From Oceanitalea sp047302425 (lineage in GTDB: Bacteria; Actinomycetota; Actinomycetes; Actinomycetales; Actinomycetaceae): a stretch of 64,000 nucleotides of DNA. Positions 62,941-64,000 of this stretch are shown piece by piece. The translations under genes were made by a program, and so were the position numbers. The notes beneath the pieces were generated by a model that saw only the letters and a list, made by a program, of their open reading frames with translations, made no database searches and was not told where the DNA came from. The stretch's first letter is position 1; each line of letters opens with the position of its first letter. The DNA lies in contig NZ_CP154855.1 in the NCBI RefSeq assembly GCF_047302425.1, positions 310,001 through 374,000 of the forward strand, read 5' to 3'.

Positions 62941-63633
62941 ATGACAACGATCGGACTCATCGGCAGTGGACACATCGGCAGCGCCATCGCGCGTCTCGCG
63001 GTCGCCGCGGGGCACGAGGTGGTCCTGAGCAACAGCCGCGGCCCGGAGACGCTCTCCGAGCTCGTCGCGAAGCTCGGCCCGAACGCCCGGGCGGCCACGG
63101 CGCAGGAGGCGGCCGAGGCAGGCGAGGTCGTCGTCGTGACGGTCCCCTTCACCGCCTACCGGGACGTGCCCGTCGAGCCGCTGCGCGGCAAGGTCGTCAT
63201 CGACACGAACAACTACTACTTCGAGCGCGACGGCCACATCGCCGAGCTCGACGACGAGTCGACGACGGTGAGCGAGATGCTCCAGGAGCACCTGTCGGAG
63301 TCGCAGGTCGTCAAGGCCTTCAACAACATCAACTTCATGCACATCCCGGAGCTGGCCCGCCCCGCCGGCAGCCCGGACCGCTCGGCCCTGCCGATCGCGG
63401 GGGACGACACCGCCGCCAATGCCGAGGCCACCGCCCTCATCGACTCCCTCGGCTTCGACGTCGTCGACGCCGGACCGCTCGCCGAGGGCTGGCGCTTCCA
63501 GCGCGACACCCCCGCCTACGGGATGGTCTACGTCGTCCCCGGCACCGAGTACCCGGACTGGAAGGGCCGGCCGGCCCCGGTCGCGGTCATCGAGGAGGCG
63601 CTCGCCTCTGCCAAGCGCTACCGGGACATGTAG
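62941..63633 (+). CDS. NAD(P)-binding F420-dependent-oxidoreductase-like protein
   Basis: The 230-residue Rossmann protein begins TTIGLIGSGHIGSAIARLA, the dinucleotide motif, and has SNSRGPETLSEL for the NADP phosphate, VVTVPFTAYRDVP and VVKAFNNINFMHIPEL. It belongs to the NADPH:F420 reductase-like group (F420_oxidored domain), but members without F420 dependence are common. ATG at 62941 lacks a clear ribosome binding site. Confidence 0.85.
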   Translation: MTTIGLIGSGHIGSAIARLAVAAGHEVVLSNSRGPETLSELVAKLGPNARAATAQEAAEAGEVVVVTVPFTAYRDVPVEPLRGKVVIDTNNYYFERDGHIAELDDESTTVSEMLQEHLSESQVVKAFNNINFMHIPELARPAGSPDRSALPIAGDDTAANAEATALIDSLGFDVVDAGPLAEGWRFQRDTPAYGMVYVVPGTEYPDWKGRPAPVAVIEEALASAKRYRDM

Positions 63634-63659
63634 CGCCAACGCCTCACATCCCCGCCGGT

Positions 63660-63687
63660 CCGGCCGATACCTGCTGGTATCGGCCGG
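63660..63687. terminator. 12-bp perfect hairpin
   Basis: CCGGCCGATACC and GGTATCGGCCGG pair around TGCT. It lies 26 bases after the oxidoreductase stop and 29 before the next small gene; it may be a terminator or, given its symmetry, an operator. Confidence 0.6.
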
Positions 63688-63716
63688 CACGGCGCCGGCG
63701 GAGCCCGGGAGGCGTC

Positions 63717-63851
63717 ATGACGACAGAGCTCGAGCAGCAGGCAGCCGCCAAGCGCACCAGCTCCTGGCGCGACAAGGTCAGCGCCCAGTACGAGATCGAC
63801 CAGGCGCGCCTGCGGCTGGAGCTCGAGGGCGAGCCCGAGGAGCACCTCTAG
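63717..63851 (+). CDS. Small charged protein, 44 residues
   Basis: The ATG at 63717 follows CGGGAGGCGTC, a good ribosome binding site. The product is hydrophilic and helical (ELEQQAAAKRTSSWRDKVSAQ, QARLRLELEGEPEEHL). I know no family. Its stop TAG overlaps the stop codon of the convergent PIN-like gene. High third-position GC supports coding. It could be an antitoxin-like or regulatory peptide, but nothing shows this. Confidence 0.55.
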   Translation: MTTELEQQAAAKRTSSWRDKVSAQYEIDQARLRLELEGEPEEHL

Positions 63852-64000
63852 GAGGACAGCAGCTGCTCCAGCGTCGCCACGGGCACCGCCCGCGCGGCCT
63901 CGCGCGCCACCTCCTCGTCGAGGGTGACGAAGGCGTCGGCCTGCAGCTGGGTGAGCGCGACGTACTCCGCCGTCGCCGTGTCCTCCCACGACATGCGCTC
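63848..64000 (-). CDS. PIN-domain protein (VapC-like), C-terminal 50 residues, cut by window edge
   Basis: Only the end of the gene is in the window. The segment TAEYVALTQLQADAFVTLDEEVAREAARAVPVATLEQLL matches the C-terminus of PIN-domain ribonucleases: the AEYVALTQLQADAFVTLD stretch holds one of the acidic metal-binding residues. VapC toxins cleave RNA and are paired with an antitoxin gene, which would be upstream, outside the window. Family by partial sequence only. Confidence 0.6.
   Translation of the reverse strand, partial: ERMSWEDTATAEYVALTQLQADAFVTLDEEVAREAARAVPVATLEQLLSS

Overview
The window is high-GC actinobacterial chromosome spanning the replication origin. Gene order (dnaA-dnaN-gnd-recF-dciA-gyrB-gyrA-DUF3566-tRNA-Ile/tRNA-Ala on one side; rpmH-rnpA-yidD-yidC-khpB-rsmG-parA-parB on the other), CrgA, a MurJ fused to a pseudokinase, and ino1 next to a PadR regulator all point to Actinomycetes, most likely order Micrococcales. 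The sequence alone does not fix the genus.

Layout. 1-7.8 kb: end of a class E sortase gene, a DUF881 membrane protein, crgA, a rhomboid protease, a cyclophilin, a one-TM helical protein, a HspR-like MerR regulator, a glycogen-debranching-type glycosidase and a divergent GT4 glycosyltransferase. 7.7-17.5 kb: two tRNAs and the gyrase/recF/dnaN block, all on the minus strand. 17.5-18.0 kb: oriC with DnaA boxes, then dnaA. 19.5-23.0 kb: the divergent rpmH...rsmG operon. 23.0-26.4 kb: about 2 kb of non-coding DNA carrying seven parS sites and interrupted by a complete ISL3-type insertion sequence, then parAB. 28.7-32.5 kb: D-Ala-D-Ala ligase-like protein, aminotransferase and the thioredoxin pair. 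32.5-39.2 kb: NUDIX, DUF6049 and the murJ fusion. 39.4-47.1 kb: CCA-adding enzyme, carbonic anhydrase, MFS transporter, PadR-ino1 and a bifunctional PBP. 47.1-53.6 kb: threonine aldolase, rpsF-ssb-rpsR-rplI, a MATE transporter and dnaB. 53.6-55 kb: a frameshifted photolyase. 55.1-62.1 kb: a LacI-controlled operon with a ribose-type ABC importer, an unassigned protein and a PfkB kinase. 62.2-64 kb: small accessory genes and a PIN-like toxin tail.

How they work together. The core of the window is replication initiation (DnaA/oriC/DnaN/DciA/DnaB/gyrase), segregation (ParAB-parS) and envelope growth and division (CrgA, YidC, MurJ, PBP, Ddl-like, inositol synthesis). DnaA-box-like sequences occur at oriC and also upstream of dnaA, gyrB and dnaB and in a 44-bp tandem repeat after crgA.

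Most notable: (1) the ISL3 element is inserted at a parS site, and its 8-bp target duplication is half of parS; (2) the 3' part of dnaB drops to about 48-53% GC, starting close to positions where DnaB inteins are known to sit; (3) the 44-bp tandem repeat of nested palindromes at 1514-1601; (4) a self-contained sugar import operon whose central 456-residue protein I cannot assign.
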